Assembly: GCA_963793675.1 (NCBI GenBank)
Contig: CAWCBA010000002.1
Location: forward strand, 558,001 to 622,000
From: RPQJ01 sp963793675
GTDB lineage: Bacteria > Pseudomonadota > Gammaproteobacteria > Steroidobacterales > Steroidobacteraceae
Direction: 5' to 3'
DNA: 64,000 nt
The translations under genes were made by a program, and so were the position numbers. Below are positions 40,126-50,821 of the stretch, piece by piece (position 1 is the first letter of the stretch; each line of letters starts with the position of its first letter). Below the pieces are notes generated by a model. The model saw only the letters and a list, made by a program, of their open reading frames with translations. It made no database searches and was not told the DNA's origin.

Positions 40126-41965
40126 ATGTCGCTTCGCACCAACGCCTGCGCGCTTGGGCTTGCCCGTGACCCTGGCCCTGGCAGCATGCGATTTCGCGCC
40201 GGAGCCGTCGGCGCGCGCCGAGGAAAAGCCCTCGGCGTTGTCCACGCCCTTGCGTGCGTCCAACGCTGAAGCGGCCGAGTTGTACCGCGTCGTCGAAACG
40301 TATTTCGACCAGTACCTCGCGCTGAATCCGATCCGTGCGACCGAGCTCGGCGACCACCGGTTCGACGATCGTTTCGGCGACTACCTCAGCATGAGCTGGA
40401 TGGCGGATTCGCTCGGCATCGAACAGGAGTCGCTCGAGAAGCTGCGGGCGGTCGACCGGAAGCAGCTGACCGGCGAAGACCTCGTCAGCTACGAGGCTTT
40501 CAAGCGCCAGCGTGAGCTGAGCATCGGCGGGTACCGGTATCCGAGCGAACTGCTGGCGATCAACCCGTTCGCCAGCTGGCCGGTGGTCTTCGCGCAGCTC
40601 GGTTCCGGCCAGGGCGCGCAGCCGTTCAGGACGACGCGCGATTACGATGCGTTCCTCGCGCGCATGGATGGCTTCGTCGTCTGGGTGGACCAGGCCATCA
40701 ACAACCTGCGTGCGGGGGTTGCCAAGGGCGTGGTGCTGCCGCAGGTCGTGGTCGAGCGCGCGCTGCCGCAGCTCGAGGCGGTCGGCCGGCTCGAGGACCC
40801 GCAGCAGACCGTGTTCTGGCAGCCACTGCTGAACTTCCCGGCAGGCCCGAGCGTGTCCGATCGCCGGCGCCTGCTGCAGGCCTACGACGAAAAGCTGCGG
40901 ACCAAAGTATTGCCCGCCTATCGGCGCCTGCACGATTACCTGGCCCAGGATTACCTGCCCAGGGCGCGCGACACCGTGTCGTGGTCGAACCTGCCGAGCG
41001 GGGATCTCTGGTACGCGTACCTGGTGCGGTACTACACCTCGACCGACATGACGCCGGATGAAGTGCACGAGTTCGGCCAGCGCGAAGTGGCGCGGTTGCG
41101 TGCAAGTGTCGCGGGCATGCAGGGAGAGCTGGGCATCGCGGGTGAGCCGCGCATCGTGTTCGACGCGCTGCGTGCGGACCCGCGGTTCCAGTTCGGCAGC
41201 ACCCAGTCGATGCTCGCGGGTTATGCGGCGCTGCGCGCTCGCGTCGACGCGCGCTTGCCTTCGTTGTTCCTGCGCCGGCCGAAGTCGACCTTCGAAATCC
41301 GGCCGATCGGAGGAATTGGTGCGGCCTCTGCTGCCGCTGCCTCTTACGCACCGCCGGATGCCGCTGGTGGACGTGCGGGTGTCCTGTACGTGAACACGAG
41401 CGAGCTCGCAGCGCGCCCGTCCTATGCGATGGAGGCACTGTACCTGGGCGAGGCCGTACCCGGTCACCTCTACCAGGCCGCGCTCGCGCAGGAGACGCCT
41501 GGCCTGCCGCGATTTCGCCGCTTCGGCGACGACGCTGCGTTCGTCGCGGGGTGGGCACTGTACGCGGAGTCGCTCGGAGCCGAACTGGGGCTCTATGCGG
41601 ATCCGTACAGCCGGTTCGGCGCCCTGAACATGGAGCTGTGGCGGGCGGCGGCCCTCGTCGTCGACACGGGGCTGCATGCGAAGGGCTGGAGCCGCCAGCG
41701 TGCGAGCGAGTACCTGCGCGCGAACACGGCGCTCGGCGAAGCGGACATCGCTGCCGAGGTCGATCGATACATTGCCTGTCCTGGCCAGGCGCTCGCCGAC
41801 AAGCTCGGGCAGCTCAAGATTCTCGAATTGCGCCGTCGCGCCGAGCAGCGGCTCGGCGAACGCTTCGACCTGCGCAAGTTCCACGAACAAGTCATCGGCA
41901 GCGGCGCCCTGCCCTTGTCCGTGCTCGAAACCAGGATCAATCGCTGGATCGAAGCGCTTCGTTGA
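40126..41965 (+). CDS. DUF885 family lipoprotein with altered metal motif (frameshifted start)
   Basis: The protein of about 612 residues has a lipoprotein signal (LPVTLALAACDF) and the DUF885 fold, distantly related to gluzincin peptidases (YFDQYLALNPIRATELGDHR; YYTSTDMTPDEVHEFGQREV; RPSYAMEALYLGEAVPGHLYQ). In most relatives the last motif is HExxPGHHxQ; here the first His is Gly (GEAVPGHLYQ), so zinc binding may be lost. The ATG at 40126 is joined to the rest by removing one C near 40159, which restores a normal lipobox. A TATAAT lies at 40088-40093 without a clear -35. Function unknown. Confidence 0.78.
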
Positions 41966-41984
41966 GCTGCGGGCGGTGCGGAGA

Positions 41985-42347
41985 TCAGTAGCCGTAGCCG
42001 TCGGTGCGGATTTCGTCGAGTTCGTCGCCGACGAAGCGCAGCTTGCGCAACAGCTTGCTGGTGCCGAAGTTGTACGTCCACACCTCCACGGGCATGTCGA
42101 TGACGCCCGGGCCGTAGTAATCGTAACGGCCGAAACCGTAGCCGTACTCGTAGCGGGGTGCGCGCCGGATCACGCCCTGGAAGCTGACGCTGGTCGGCTC
42201 GCCACACAGGGCGCGAACCTTGTCCTTGCCGTCATGGACGGTGATGAGCTTGCTGCCGCAGCGCATGGAGTCCTCGGCGTGCGCGGGTGCCGTTCCCAGC
42301 AGGCCAACGACCGCGGTCGCACAGACGAGGAATCTTACGTAGCGCAC
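41985..42347 (-). CDS. DUF2845 exported protein
   Basis: A signal peptide (VRYVRFLVCATAVVGLLGTA, cleavage after AHA) precedes a small domain with two Cys (SMRCGSKLITVHDGKDKVRA, LCGEPTS) and a Tyr-rich segment (YEYGYGFGRYDYYG), then WTYNFGTSKLLRKLRFVGDE. This is the DUF2845 pattern: short periplasmic proteins with a repeated 'disk' fold and unknown function. The start is probably the GTG at 42347; another GTG at 42374 would add nine residues. It converges on the DUF885 gene and is divergent from gshA. Confidence 0.75.
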   Translation of the reverse strand: MRYVRFLVCATAVVGLLGTAPAHAEDSMRCGSKLITVHDGKDKVRALCGEPTSVSFQGVIRRAPRYEYGYGFGRYDYYGPGVIDMPVEVWTYNFGTSKLLRKLRFVGDELDEIRTDGYGY

Positions 42348-42640
42348 GGCGCAAGCATAGCCGCTGTCCGCCACTCCCGCCGACCGCCCGTGCTGGCGCC
42401 GGCCTGGAAAGCGTCGAGGCCGCCGGCGTCAGCTGGCCGTCATTCTCATAAGCGATTGAATTAAATTGAGTTTATGGCGATTCGAGCTGCATTCGACGGC
42501 GCTGCGGCATGGTCCCGTGACCGGCAGGGCAGGCTCGCGTCGACCTGTGATCGACGTCTATCGTCATGCCGGTGCCGCCGCCGGGGCGGTCAGGCGGTTC
42601 TGCTACCCTACCGAGCCCGGTAATGGCGGCTGAGCCCACG

Positions 42641-44221
42641 ATGTCCCTCGACCGAGCCTTCGAAAAACGCCTCGCCGGCGTCATCAACGCCCGCGCGCGC
42701 GGCGTGCTGCAGGGCGGACTCAAGGGCGTGGAGCGGGAATCGCTGCGGGTGACGCCGAAGGGGCAGATCTCGAGGGCGCCGCATCCGCGGACCCTGGGGT
42801 CGGCGCTCACCAACGAGCACGTCACGACCGATTATTCAGAAGCGCTGATCGAGCTGGTCACGCCGCCGTTCGCCCACACCTGGGAGCTGGTGCAGTACCT
42901 CGCCGACCTGCACCGCTTCGTCTACAGCAACCTGCCCGATGATGAACTGCTCTGGGCCACGAGCATGCCGTGCGCCATCAAGGGCGAAGCAAGCATCCCG
43001 ATCGCGCAGTTCGGCTCGTCGAACGTCGGTCGCATGAAGACCGTGTACCGCCAGGGTCTCGGCCACCGCTACGGCCGCGTGATGCAGGCCATCGCCGGCG
43101 TGCACTTCAACTACTCGTTCCCGGAGCACTTCTGGCCGGTGCTGGCAGACGTGCTGCAGCCCAGGGACTCCGGGCAGGCCTTTCGCTCCGAGTCCTACTT
43201 CTCGCTGCTGCGCAATTACCGGCGGCATGGCTGGATCGTGCTGTACCTGTTCGGCAATTCCCCAGCCCTTTGTCCGTCGTTCCTGCAGGGGCGCAAGGTC
43301 GACGGTCTCGAGCCGCTGGAACCGGGCAGCGTCTATGCGCCTCATGCCACCTCGCTGCGCATGAGCGACCTCGGCTACCGCAACAAGAGCCAGGCGGGAC
43401 TCAACGTCTCGGTCAACAGCCTTGACCATTACGTGCGCGACCTGACGGCCGCGATCAGCACGCCGAATCCAGATTACGAGAAGATCGGCGTGAAGGTCGA
43501 CGGCGAGTACCTCCAGCTCAACGCCAACATCCTGCAGATCGAGAACGAGTACTACAGCTTCATCCGTCCGAAGCGCGTCACCCGCAGTGGCGAGCGTCCG
43601 ACCAAGGCGCTGCAGCGCGCGGGCGTGCAGTACGTCGAGATGCGCTCGCTCGACGTCGGCGTCTTCGATCCGGTGGGCGTCAACCAGAACAAGCTGCGTT
43701 TCCTCGAGGCGTTCGCGGCCTTCTGCGTGCTGCGCGACGGCCGCTCGATCGAAAACTCGGAACAGGACGAGCTCGACGGCAACCACGCCATCGTTGCGCG
43801 CGAGGGCCGCCGGCCCGGCTTGTTGCTGCGGCGCGGCGGTCGCGACGTCAAGATGAGTGACTGGGCAGCCGAGATCATCGATTCGATGCGCGGCCTGTGC
43901 GAGCTGCTGGACGAGGGCGACGCGCAGCGACCGTACCTCACTGCACTCGAGTTGCAGGAGGAAAAAATCCGCGACGTTTCGTTGACTCCCTCGGCGCGCT
44001 CCTTGCACGAAATCCGCACGAACCAGGAATCGTTCTTCAATTTCGCGCTGCGCATGTCGAAGGTGCACCAGTCCTACTTCAAGGAACTGCTTTCTCCGAA
44101 CTCGTCCAGGCAGGACGAATTTGCCGCCGAAGCGGCCGAGTCGATCGAGCAACAGGCGCGCATCGAAGCGTCCGACACGATTAGCTTCGACGAATACCTG
44201 GCACGTTACTTTGCGGCGTAA
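42641..44221 (+). CDS. gshA: Glutamate-cysteine ligase, gammaproteobacterial type
   Basis: The 526-residue product makes gamma-glutamylcysteine, the first step of glutathione synthesis. It matches the GshA class found in gammaproteobacteria: RGVLQGGLKGVERESLRVTP, TDYSEALIELVTPPF, AGVHFNYSFPEHFWPVL, SYFSLLRNYRRHGWIVLYLF, VEMRSLDVGVFDPVGVNQNK. The ATG at 42641 (MSLDRAFEKRLAGVINAR) is preferred; ATGs at 42623 and 42566 would add residues not typical of the family. The frame is intact. The upstream ~290 bp include an AT-rich stretch at 42450-42476 likely to hold the promoters of this and the divergent gene. Confidence 0.95.
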   Translation: MSLDRAFEKRLAGVINARARGVLQGGLKGVERESLRVTPKGQISRAPHPRTLGSALTNEHVTTDYSEALIELVTPPFAHTWELVQYLADLHRFVYSNLPDDELLWATSMPCAIKGEASIPIAQFGSSNVGRMKTVYRQGLGHRYGRVMQAIAGVHFNYSFPEHFWPVLADVLQPRDSGQAFRSESYFSLLRNYRRHGWIVLYLFGNSPALCPSFLQGRKVDGLEPLEPGSVYAPHATSLRMSDLGYRNKSQAGLNVSVNSLDHYVRDLTAAISTPNPDYEKIGVKVDGEYLQLNANILQIENEYYSFIRPKRVTRSGERPTKALQRAGVQYVEMRSLDVGVFDPVGVNQNKLRFLEAFAAFCVLRDGRSIENSEQDELDGNHAIVAREGRRPGLLLRRGGRDVKMSDWAAEIIDSMRGLCELLDEGDAQRPYLTALELQEEKIRDVSLTPSARSLHEIRTNQESFFNFALRMSKVHQSYFKELLSPNSSRQDEFAAEAAESIEQQARIEASDTISFDEYLARYFAA

Positions 44222-44303
44222 GGCGGGTCACGGCCCGTGACCGGGCGTGCGCTGGACGGCGGCAGCGATTGGCTGGGGTGTCGGCTGCGGCAGTCGCGGA
44301 TGG

Positions 44304-45209
44304 TCAGAGAATCCCGGTCGTCATCCGGCCCTGCGCATCGATCGAGCCCCGCAGCATCCCGCGTGAGTTGAACGGCAGCGCAATCGTGCCGTCGCGTCCG
44401 ACGACGATCACGCCGCCTTCGCCTCCCATCCGCCGCAACTGTTCGTGCACGACGATGTCGGCGGCTTCCTGCACGCCCTTGCCCGCGTAACGGATCAGCG
44501 CTGCGATCTCGTGCGCGACCGTGGCACGGATGAAGTATTCGCCGTGACCGGTCGCGGAAACGGCACAGCAGTCGTTGGCGGCATAGGTGCCGGCGCCGAT
44601 CACCGGCGAGTCGCCGACCCTTCCCCAGCGCTTGGCGGTCATGCCGCCGGTGGACGTCGCTGCGGCCAGGTCGCCCGCCGCGTCGAGCGCCACGGCGCCG
44701 ACAGTTCCCATCAACGACTCGCGGAAACTGCCCGCGCTGGCATCGAGCGCGGCCGCCAGCTCACGCTGCCGTCGCTCCGTGACGAAATAGCGGTTCGCCA
44801 CGGGCTCGAGCCCCTGTTCGAGCGCGAATTCCTCGGCCCCCTGGCCGGACAGCATCACGTGCGGTGAACGGTCCATCACCAGCCGGGCGAGACCGATCGG
44901 GCTTTTTACGTGGCGCAGGCCCGTCACCGCGCCTGCGCGCAGGCCCCGGCCGTCCATCAGCGACGCGTCGAGTTCGCAGATGCCGTTGGCGGCGATCACC
45001 GCGCCGCGGCCGGCGTTGAAGAGCGGGTTGTCCTCGAGCACCTGCACCGCGGCGACGACGGCGTCGAGGCTCGGTCCGCCCCCGTCAAGTATGCGTTGCC
45101 CGGCGAGCAGCGCCTGCTCCAATCCGGCACGGTAGGCGGCTTCCCTTTCGGGCGTGAGTTCGGCGGGCGGGATGTCGCCCGCGCCCCCATGGACGGCGAT
45201 CGCTGGCAT
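44304..45209 (-). CDS. iaaA: Isoaspartyl peptidase/L-asparaginase (Ntn hydrolase)
   Basis: The 301-residue precursor is a plant-type asparaginase: AIAVHGGAGDIPPAELTPER at the N-terminus, the DNPLFNAGRGAVIAANG region, and the autocleavage site with the nucleophile Thr in MGTVGAVALDAAGDLAAATS, followed by STGGMTAKRWGRVGDSPVIG. It should self-cleave into alpha and beta chains and hydrolyse isoaspartyl dipeptides and asparagine. The ATG at 45209 gives the standard N-terminus. It is divergent from pyruvate carboxylase with about 145 bp between. Confidence 0.93.
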   Translation of the reverse strand: MPAIAVHGGAGDIPPAELTPEREAAYRAGLEQALLAGQRILDGGGPSLDAVVAAVQVLEDNPLFNAGRGAVIAANGICELDASLMDGRGLRAGAVTGLRHVKSPIGLARLVMDRSPHVMLSGQGAEEFALEQGLEPVANRYFVTERRQRELAAALDASAGSFRESLMGTVGAVALDAAGDLAAATSTGGMTAKRWGRVGDSPVIGAGTYAANDCCAVSATGHGEYFIRATVAHEIAALIRYAGKGVQEAADIVVHEQLRRMGGEGGVIVVGRDGTIALPFNSRGMLRGSIDAQGRMTTGIL

Positions 45210-45354
45210 GTCATTCCTTCGCGGCAGGTCGGTCGAAGGAAACGAACATACCAGACCGCCGCGCCACGTATTATTTCGGGCGCAGCGCGCTGCCCGGCCG
45301 AGCCGGGCAACGCGTCCATCCACTGGCTCATTCCGAACCGAGTTTCCCGCCCCG

Positions 45355-48300
45355 ATGCGTCACCACCGCAAGATCAAGACGCTGCTCGTCGCCAACCGCG
45401 GCGAGATCTCCATCCGCGTGATGCGCGCCGCGCACGAGCTCGGGATCAGGACGGTCTCGATCTACTCGCAGGAAGACCGTTTCTCGCTGCACCGCATGAA
45501 GGCGGACGAGAGCTACCTGGTCGGCGAGGGCAAGGGGCCGGTCGAGGCCTACCTCGACATCGAAGACATCGTGCGGGTGGCACTCGAATGCGGCGCCGAC
45601 GCCATCCACCCCGGCTACGGGTTCCTCTCGGAGAATCCCACGTTCGCCGAAGCCTGTGCGGGCGCTGGCCTCCTGTTCGTCGGTCCGACGCCCGAGATCA
45701 TGCGTCGCCTCGGCAACAAGGTGACCGCGCGCGACCTGGCGACGTCGGCGGGCGTACCCGTGATGCCGGCAACGCCGCCGTTGCCGCTCGACGCTGCCAA
45801 GGCGCTCGGGCTGGCCGCGCAGGTCGGTTATCCCGTGATGCTCAAGGCGAGCTGGGGTGGTGGCGGCCGCGGCATGCGCGTCGTCGACGATGCGTCGCAG
45901 CTGATCGAGATGGTCGCCACGGCGCGGCGCGAGGCGAAAGCCGCGTTCGGCAACGACGAGGTCTACCTCGAAAAGCTGGTGCGGCGCGCGCGTCACGTCG
46001 AGGTGCAGATCCTCGGCGACACGCACGGCAACCTCGTGCACCTCTACGAGCGCGACTGCACGGTGCAGCGCCGCAACCAGAAGGTCGTCGAGCGTGCACC
46101 GGCCGTCTTCCTCGACGATGCGCAGCGCCGCGAGCTGTGCGAGCTCGGTCTGCGCATCGGGCGTGCCGTCGGGTACCTCAATGCGGGCACGGTCGAGTTC
46201 CTGCAGGACGCGGACACCGGCCAGTTCCACTTCATCGAGGTCAACCCGCGCATCCAGGTCGAGCATACGGTGACCGAAGTGGTCACCGGCATCGACATCG
46301 TCAAGGCACAGATCCGCATCGCGGAAGGCGCTGAAATCGGCACCCCCGCGAGCGGCGTGCCGGTCGCAGGCGGACATTCGCATCACCGGCCACGCGATGC
46401 AGTGCCGCGTCACCACGGAAGACCCGGAGAACAGTTTCATCCCGGACTACGGCCGCATCACCGCCTACCGCAGTCCGGCGGGTTTCGGCATCCGGCTCGA
46501 TGCAGGGACGGCGTACTCGGGCGCGTTCATCACCCGTTCGTACGACTCGCTGCTGGTCAAGGTGACGGCCTGGGCGCCGACGCCCGACGAGACGATCGCG
46601 CGCATGGACCGCGCGCTGAAGGAGTTCCGGGTGCGTGGCGTCAGCACCAACCTGCGCTTCCTGGAGCAGCTGGTCACGCACGAGCATTTTCGCGACGGCT
46701 CGTACACCACCAAGTTCATCGACCAGACGCCGGAGCTGTTCCGGTATCCGCGCAAGCGTGACCGCGCGACCAGGTTGCTGCGCTTCGTCGCCGACGTGAT
46801 CGTCAACGGCAACCCGGAAGTGGTCAACCGCGCCCGCCCCGGGCGTATCGTCGAAGCACGTCCACCGAAGTTGCCGCTGGGCCTGCCGCCTCCGGGCTCG
46901 AAACAGAGACTCGACGAGCTCGGTGCGCGCGGTTTTGCACGGTGGATGCTCGATCAGCCGCAGGTGCTGTTCACGGACACGACGTTTCGTGACGCGCATC
47001 AGTCGCTGCTTGCGACGCGCTTGCGCACGCGCGACCTGGTTGCCATCGCGCCGGCCTATGCGCGGCTGGCCCCCGAACTTCTCGCGGTGGAATGCTGGGG
47101 TGGGGCGACGTTCGACGTCGCAATGCGCTTCCTGAAGGAGTGCCCGTGGGACCGCCTCATCGCCTTCCGCGAGGCGATGCCGAACCTGCTGCTGCAGATG
47201 CTGCTGCGATCCGCCAACGCCGTCGGGTACACCAACTATCCTGACAACGTCGTCCGCTACTTCGTGCAGCAGGCTGCGAAGAATGGCGTCGACCTGTTCC
47301 GCGTTTTCGATTCGCTGAACTGGGTCGACAACATGCGCGTCGCGATGGATGCGGTCGGCGAGACCGGCAAGCTCTGTGAAGCCGCCATCTGCTACACCGG
47401 CAACCTGAGCGATCCGCGCCAGACCAAGTACGACCTCAGGTACTACGTCGCGATGGCGAAACAACTGGAGCAGGCTGGCGCCCACATCCTCGGCATCAAG
47501 GACATGGCGGGCCTGTGCCAGCCGCGGGCCGCGCACGTCCTGGTCAAGGCGCTGAAGGAGGAAATCGGGATCCCGGTGCATTTCCATACGCACGACACGA
47601 GCGGCATCGCGGCCGCCAGCGTGCTGGCGGCCATCGACGCGGGTTGCGACGCCGTGGATGGCGCGCTCGATGCCATGAGCGGCCTCACGTCGCAGCCGAA
47701 CCTCGGCTCGATCGTCGAGGCGTTGCGCCACGGCCCGCGTGCCTCAGGGCTCGACCCCGACAAGCTGCGCGTGCTCTCGAACTACTGGGAGCAGGTCCGT
47801 CATGGCTACGCCGCCTTCGAGAGCGACATGCGCTCCGGCACTTCCGAGGTCTACGTGCACGGCATGCCGGGCGGGCAGTACACGAACCTGCGTGAACAGG
47901 CACGATCGCTTGGAATCGACGACACCCGCTGGCACGAAGTGGCGCGCGCCTACGCGCAGGTCAACGAGATGTTCGGCGACATCGTCAAGGTCACGCCCTC
48001 GTCCAAGGTCGTGGGCGACATGGCGATCATGATGGTAACCAGCGGCCTCACGGCCGAGGACGTCGCCGATCCGGAAACCGAGGTCGCCTTCCCGGAGTCC
48101 GTCGTCGCGCTGTTCCGCGGCGACATCGGCCAGCCGTACGGCGGCTTTCCGCCGGCGTTGCAGCAGAAGATCCTCGGCAGCGTGCAGCCGACGAGCTCGC
48201 GACCGGGCGAGCGCTTGCCGGCGGCCGATCTCGAGCAGGCGCGCTTGCAGGCGCAGGAGAAGATGCCGCGTGCCGTCACGGATCACGAGGTCGCGTCGTG

Positions 48301-48820
48301 GCTGATGTACCCGAAAGTGTTCGCCGACTACATGGCGGACCGCACGCATTTCGGCGATGTGAGCGTGCTGCCGACGCGTGCGTTCTTCTACGGTCTCGAG
48401 ACGGGCGAGGAAATCACGATCGACCTGGAGAAGGGCAAGCACCTGATCGTTCGTTACCTGGCGACCAGCGACGTCCACGACGACGGCACGCGCACCGTGT
48501 TCTTCGAACTGAACGGCCAGCCGCGATCGGTCAAGGTGCAGGACCGCAGCCAGGTCGCGAAGCGTCCGCCACGCCGCAAGGCAGAAATCGATCACCCGGA
48601 CGAAGTCGGCGCGCCGATGCCCGGAACGATCGCCACGGTCAACGTCCTGACGGGCCACGCCGTGGCGCGCGGCGACGTGCTCGTGACGATCGAAGCGATG
48701 AAGATGGAGACGAGCGTGCGCGCCGAGCGCGACGGCGTAATCGCCAGGATCATCGCGCGCCCGGGCCAGCAGGTGGACGCCAAGGACCTGTTGCTGGTGC
48801 TGGAGCCCGCTGCCCCATGA
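45355..48820 (+). CDS. pyc: Pyruvate carboxylase (frameshifted)
   Basis: This biotin enzyme of about 1155 residues makes oxaloacetate from pyruvate. Domain order is: biotin carboxylase (IKTLLVANRGEISIRVMRAA, ASWGGGGRGMRVVDD, FIEVNPRIQVEHTVTEVVTG), carboxyltransferase (LFTDTTFRDAHQSLLATRLR, WGGATFDVAMRFLKECPWDR, KDMAGLCQPRAAHVLVKALK, HFHTHDTSGIAAASVLAA), then the biotinyl domain with the acceptor Lys in VTIEAMKMETSVRA. A one-base insertion near 46366 (GTCGCAG for GTCCAG) splits the biotin carboxylase domain. Both subunit functions lie on one chain. It stands alone, divergent from iaaA. Confidence 0.94.
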
Positions 48821-48901
48821 TCGTCGCGTCGATTGCGTGACGGGACGCTGCAACGGGCCGATACTGGACCGTGGTCAATGGTCGCGAAGAGGAGAACGCA
48901 C

Positions 48902-49102
48902 ATGACACCGAACGTTGGGGGAATGGACCGGATACTGCGCATCGTCGCCGGGCTTGCACTGCTGTCGCTGTTCTTCCTGCTGGAAGGCAACGCGCGCTAC
49001 TGGGGCCTGATCGGCATCGTGCCGATCCTGACGGGCACGTTCCGTTTCTGCCCGGCCTACCTGCCCTTTGGCATCAGCACCTGCTCGACGAAGAAAGGCT
49101 GA
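48902..49102 (+). CDS. DUF2892 small membrane protein
   Basis: The 66-residue protein starts at the ATG at 48902 after an AGAGGAG ribosome-binding site. It has two membrane segments (MDRILRIVAGLALLSLFFLL, YWGLIGIVPILTGTFRFCPA) and a Cys near each end of the tail (CPAYLPFGISTCSTKKG). This is the DUF2892/YgaP-like inner-membrane pattern, often found next to rhodanese or thioredoxin genes; here trxC converges on it. Function is not known. Confidence 0.85.
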   Translation: MTPNVGGMDRILRIVAGLALLSLFFLLEGNARYWGLIGIVPILTGTFRFCPAYLPFGISTCSTKKG

Positions 49103-49113
49103 CCCTGTCGCCT

Positions 49114-49139
49114 CCCTCTCCCGCCAGAACGGGAGAGGG
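49114..49139. terminator. Strong hairpin between converging genes, of the common CCCTCTCCC/GGGAGAGGG type
   Basis: CCCTCTCCCG (49114-49123) pairs exactly with CGGGAGAGGG (49130-49139) around a 6-nt loop. It lies 12 bp after the DUF2892 stop and ~60 bp from the trxC stop. There is no T-run, so it may be a dispersed palindromic repeat as much as a terminator. Confidence 0.55.
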
Positions 49140-49200
49140 CTCGGGCGAGGGGAAGGACGCTTCCGGGGCGAATGCGCGCCGTTCCTGAGGTTGCCGGCCC

Positions 49201-49665
49201 CTAAGCCCTGACCCCTGCGCTGGCCTCCAGCCAGCGCCGCAACGTCGCCGCATCCATTGCGCCGGCCTGCCGCGCCACTTCCTTGCCGTCCTTGAACACC
49301 ATCAGGGTCGGAATGCTGCGAATGCCGTAGCGCGCACCGATGTCCTGTGCCTCGTCCGTGTTGAGCTTGGCGAACCGGGCCGCGGGCTCGGTCTCGGCAG
49401 CGACCCGCTCGAAGGCCGGCGCCATCGACCGGCAGGGGCCGCACCACGGCGCCCAGAAGTCGACCACCACCGGGATGCCCGATTGCCCGACATGACGGTC
49501 GAAATTGCCGGCTGTCAGCGTCACGGGGTGCCCCGCGAACAGTGCTTCGTGACAACGTGGGCACTTCGGCTGATCCCGCATCCGTTCCTTCGGGATACGG
49601 ACGAGCCCATCGCAGCGCTGGCAGACAACCTGGGTGGCCGCAGGGGCGGCGCTGGCAGTAGTCAT
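49201..49665 (-). CDS. trxC: Thioredoxin 2
   Basis: The 154-residue protein is TrxC: an N-terminal zinc finger with two CxxC pairs (VVCQRCDGLVR, PKCPRCHEA) followed by a thioredoxin fold with the active site VDFWAPWCGPCRSMAPAFER and the cis-Pro loop GIRSIPTLMVFKDGKEVARQ. It reduces protein disulfides in the cytoplasm, often under oxidative stress. Complete. It is divergent from cbpA with 145 bp between. Confidence 0.95.
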   Translation of the reverse strand: MTTASAAPAATQVVCQRCDGLVRIPKERMRDQPKCPRCHEALFAGHPVTLTAGNFDRHVGQSGIPVVVDFWAPWCGPCRSMAPAFERVAAETEPAARFAKLNTDEAQDIGARYGIRSIPTLMVFKDGKEVARQAGAMDAATLRRWLEASAGVRA

Positions 49666-49810
49666 GTCGATCCCTTCTCAGGTGGCTTTGACCGGCTCTA
49701 TGGGGCCGGCTGGGCTGGAAGCAAGCGCAACTCGCGGTCCGCGGGCCTTGCATCGGGATGCCCCCGCCTCCACATCAGCGGGGCCACGACCGCCGGAGGC
49801 AACGCCGTCC

Positions 49811-50821
49811 ATGCGATTCAAGGATTACTACGAAGTCATGGGTGTGCCGCGGGGCGCCACCCAGGATGAGATCAAGCGCGCGTATCGCAAGCTCGCGCGC
49901 AAGTTCCATCCGGACGTCAGCAAGGAAAAGGATGCCGAGGAGCGGTTCAAGGAACTGCAGGAGGCGTACGAGGTCCTGAAGGACGCCGAAAAACGCGCGG
50001 CTTACGACCAGCTCGGGGCCGACTGGCGGCAGGGACAGGAATTCCGCCCACCGCCCGATTGGGGCAAGGGCTTCGAATTCACGCCGGGGCGCGGCGCACA
50101 GGGCCGTCGGGCAGCCGGTCCCGGCGCTGGAGCGGATTTCAGCGACTTCTTCTCCGAGCTGTTCGGAGCGCGGAGCCCGTTCGGTGGCGCACACGGTTTC
50201 GAGTCCGCCGGCCGCGGCGGCGCAGGGCGGGGCTTCGCATCCGCGGGCCAGGACCACGTCGCGCGCGTCGAGATCGACCTCGAAGACGCCTATCGCGGCG
50301 GCATGCGCACGCTCGAACTGCGCACTCCCGAGATCACCCCGGACGGGCATGTCACGTCGAAGCCGCGCACGCTGCGCGTGTCGATTCCCGCGGGTGTCGT
50401 TGAAGGCCAGCAGATCCGGCTGGCAGGGCAGGGCAGCGCCGGCATCGGCGGTGGTCCGTCCGGCGACCTCTACCTCGAGGTCAATTTCAGGCCGCATCCC
50501 TTGTTCAAGGTCGACGGTCGTGACGTGAACGTGCAGTTGCCGGTCGCGCCGTGGGAAGCCGCGCTCGGCGAGACGGTTGCGGTGCCCACGCTCGGCGGCC
50601 CGGTAGACATGAAACTGCCGACCGGCGCACGTGCCGGCCAGCGGTTGCGCCTGCGCGGTCGTGGCCTGCCCGGTCCGACGCCGGGCGACCAGTACGTCAC
50701 GCTGTCGATCGTGTTGCCGCCCGACAGTCCGCAGGCGCGCGAGTTCTTCGCGCGCATGAAGCGCGAGCTGGCCTTCGATCCACGTGCAGACCTCGCTGCA
50801 AGCGGGAGGACGCCCGCATGA
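49811..50821 (+). CDS. cbpA: DnaJ-class co-chaperone CbpA
   Basis: The 336-residue protein has an N-terminal J domain (DYYEVMGVPRGATQDEIKRA, with the HPD triad in LARKFHPDVSKEKDAEERFK), a Gly/Phe-rich linker, and two C-terminal substrate-binding domains (VEIDLEDAYRGGMRTLELRT, RVSIPAGVVEGQQIRLAGQG, GDLYLEVNFRPHPLFKVDGR). It lacks the zinc-finger domain of DnaJ, which defines CbpA. It stimulates DnaK. Its stop overlaps the ATG of the CbpM gene (ATGA at 50818). Confidence 0.94.
   Translation: MRFKDYYEVMGVPRGATQDEIKRAYRKLARKFHPDVSKEKDAEERFKELQEAYEVLKDAEKRAAYDQLGADWRQGQEFRPPPDWGKGFEFTPGRGAQGRRAAGPGAGADFSDFFSELFGARSPFGGAHGFESAGRGGAGRGFASAGQDHVARVEIDLEDAYRGGMRTLELRTPEITPDGHVTSKPRTLRVSIPAGVVEGQQIRLAGQGSAGIGGGPSGDLYLEVNFRPHPLFKVDGRDVNVQLPVAPWEAALGETVAVPTLGGPVDMKLPTGARAGQRLRLRGRGLPGPTPGDQYVTLSIVLPPDSPQAREFFARMKRELAFDPRADLAASGRTPA

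Noticed and set aside
42441..42476. Fur-box-like sequence upstream of the DUF2845 gene
   Set aside because: Only a short TGAGAAT match on the minus strand; the rest of the 19-bp consensus is missing.
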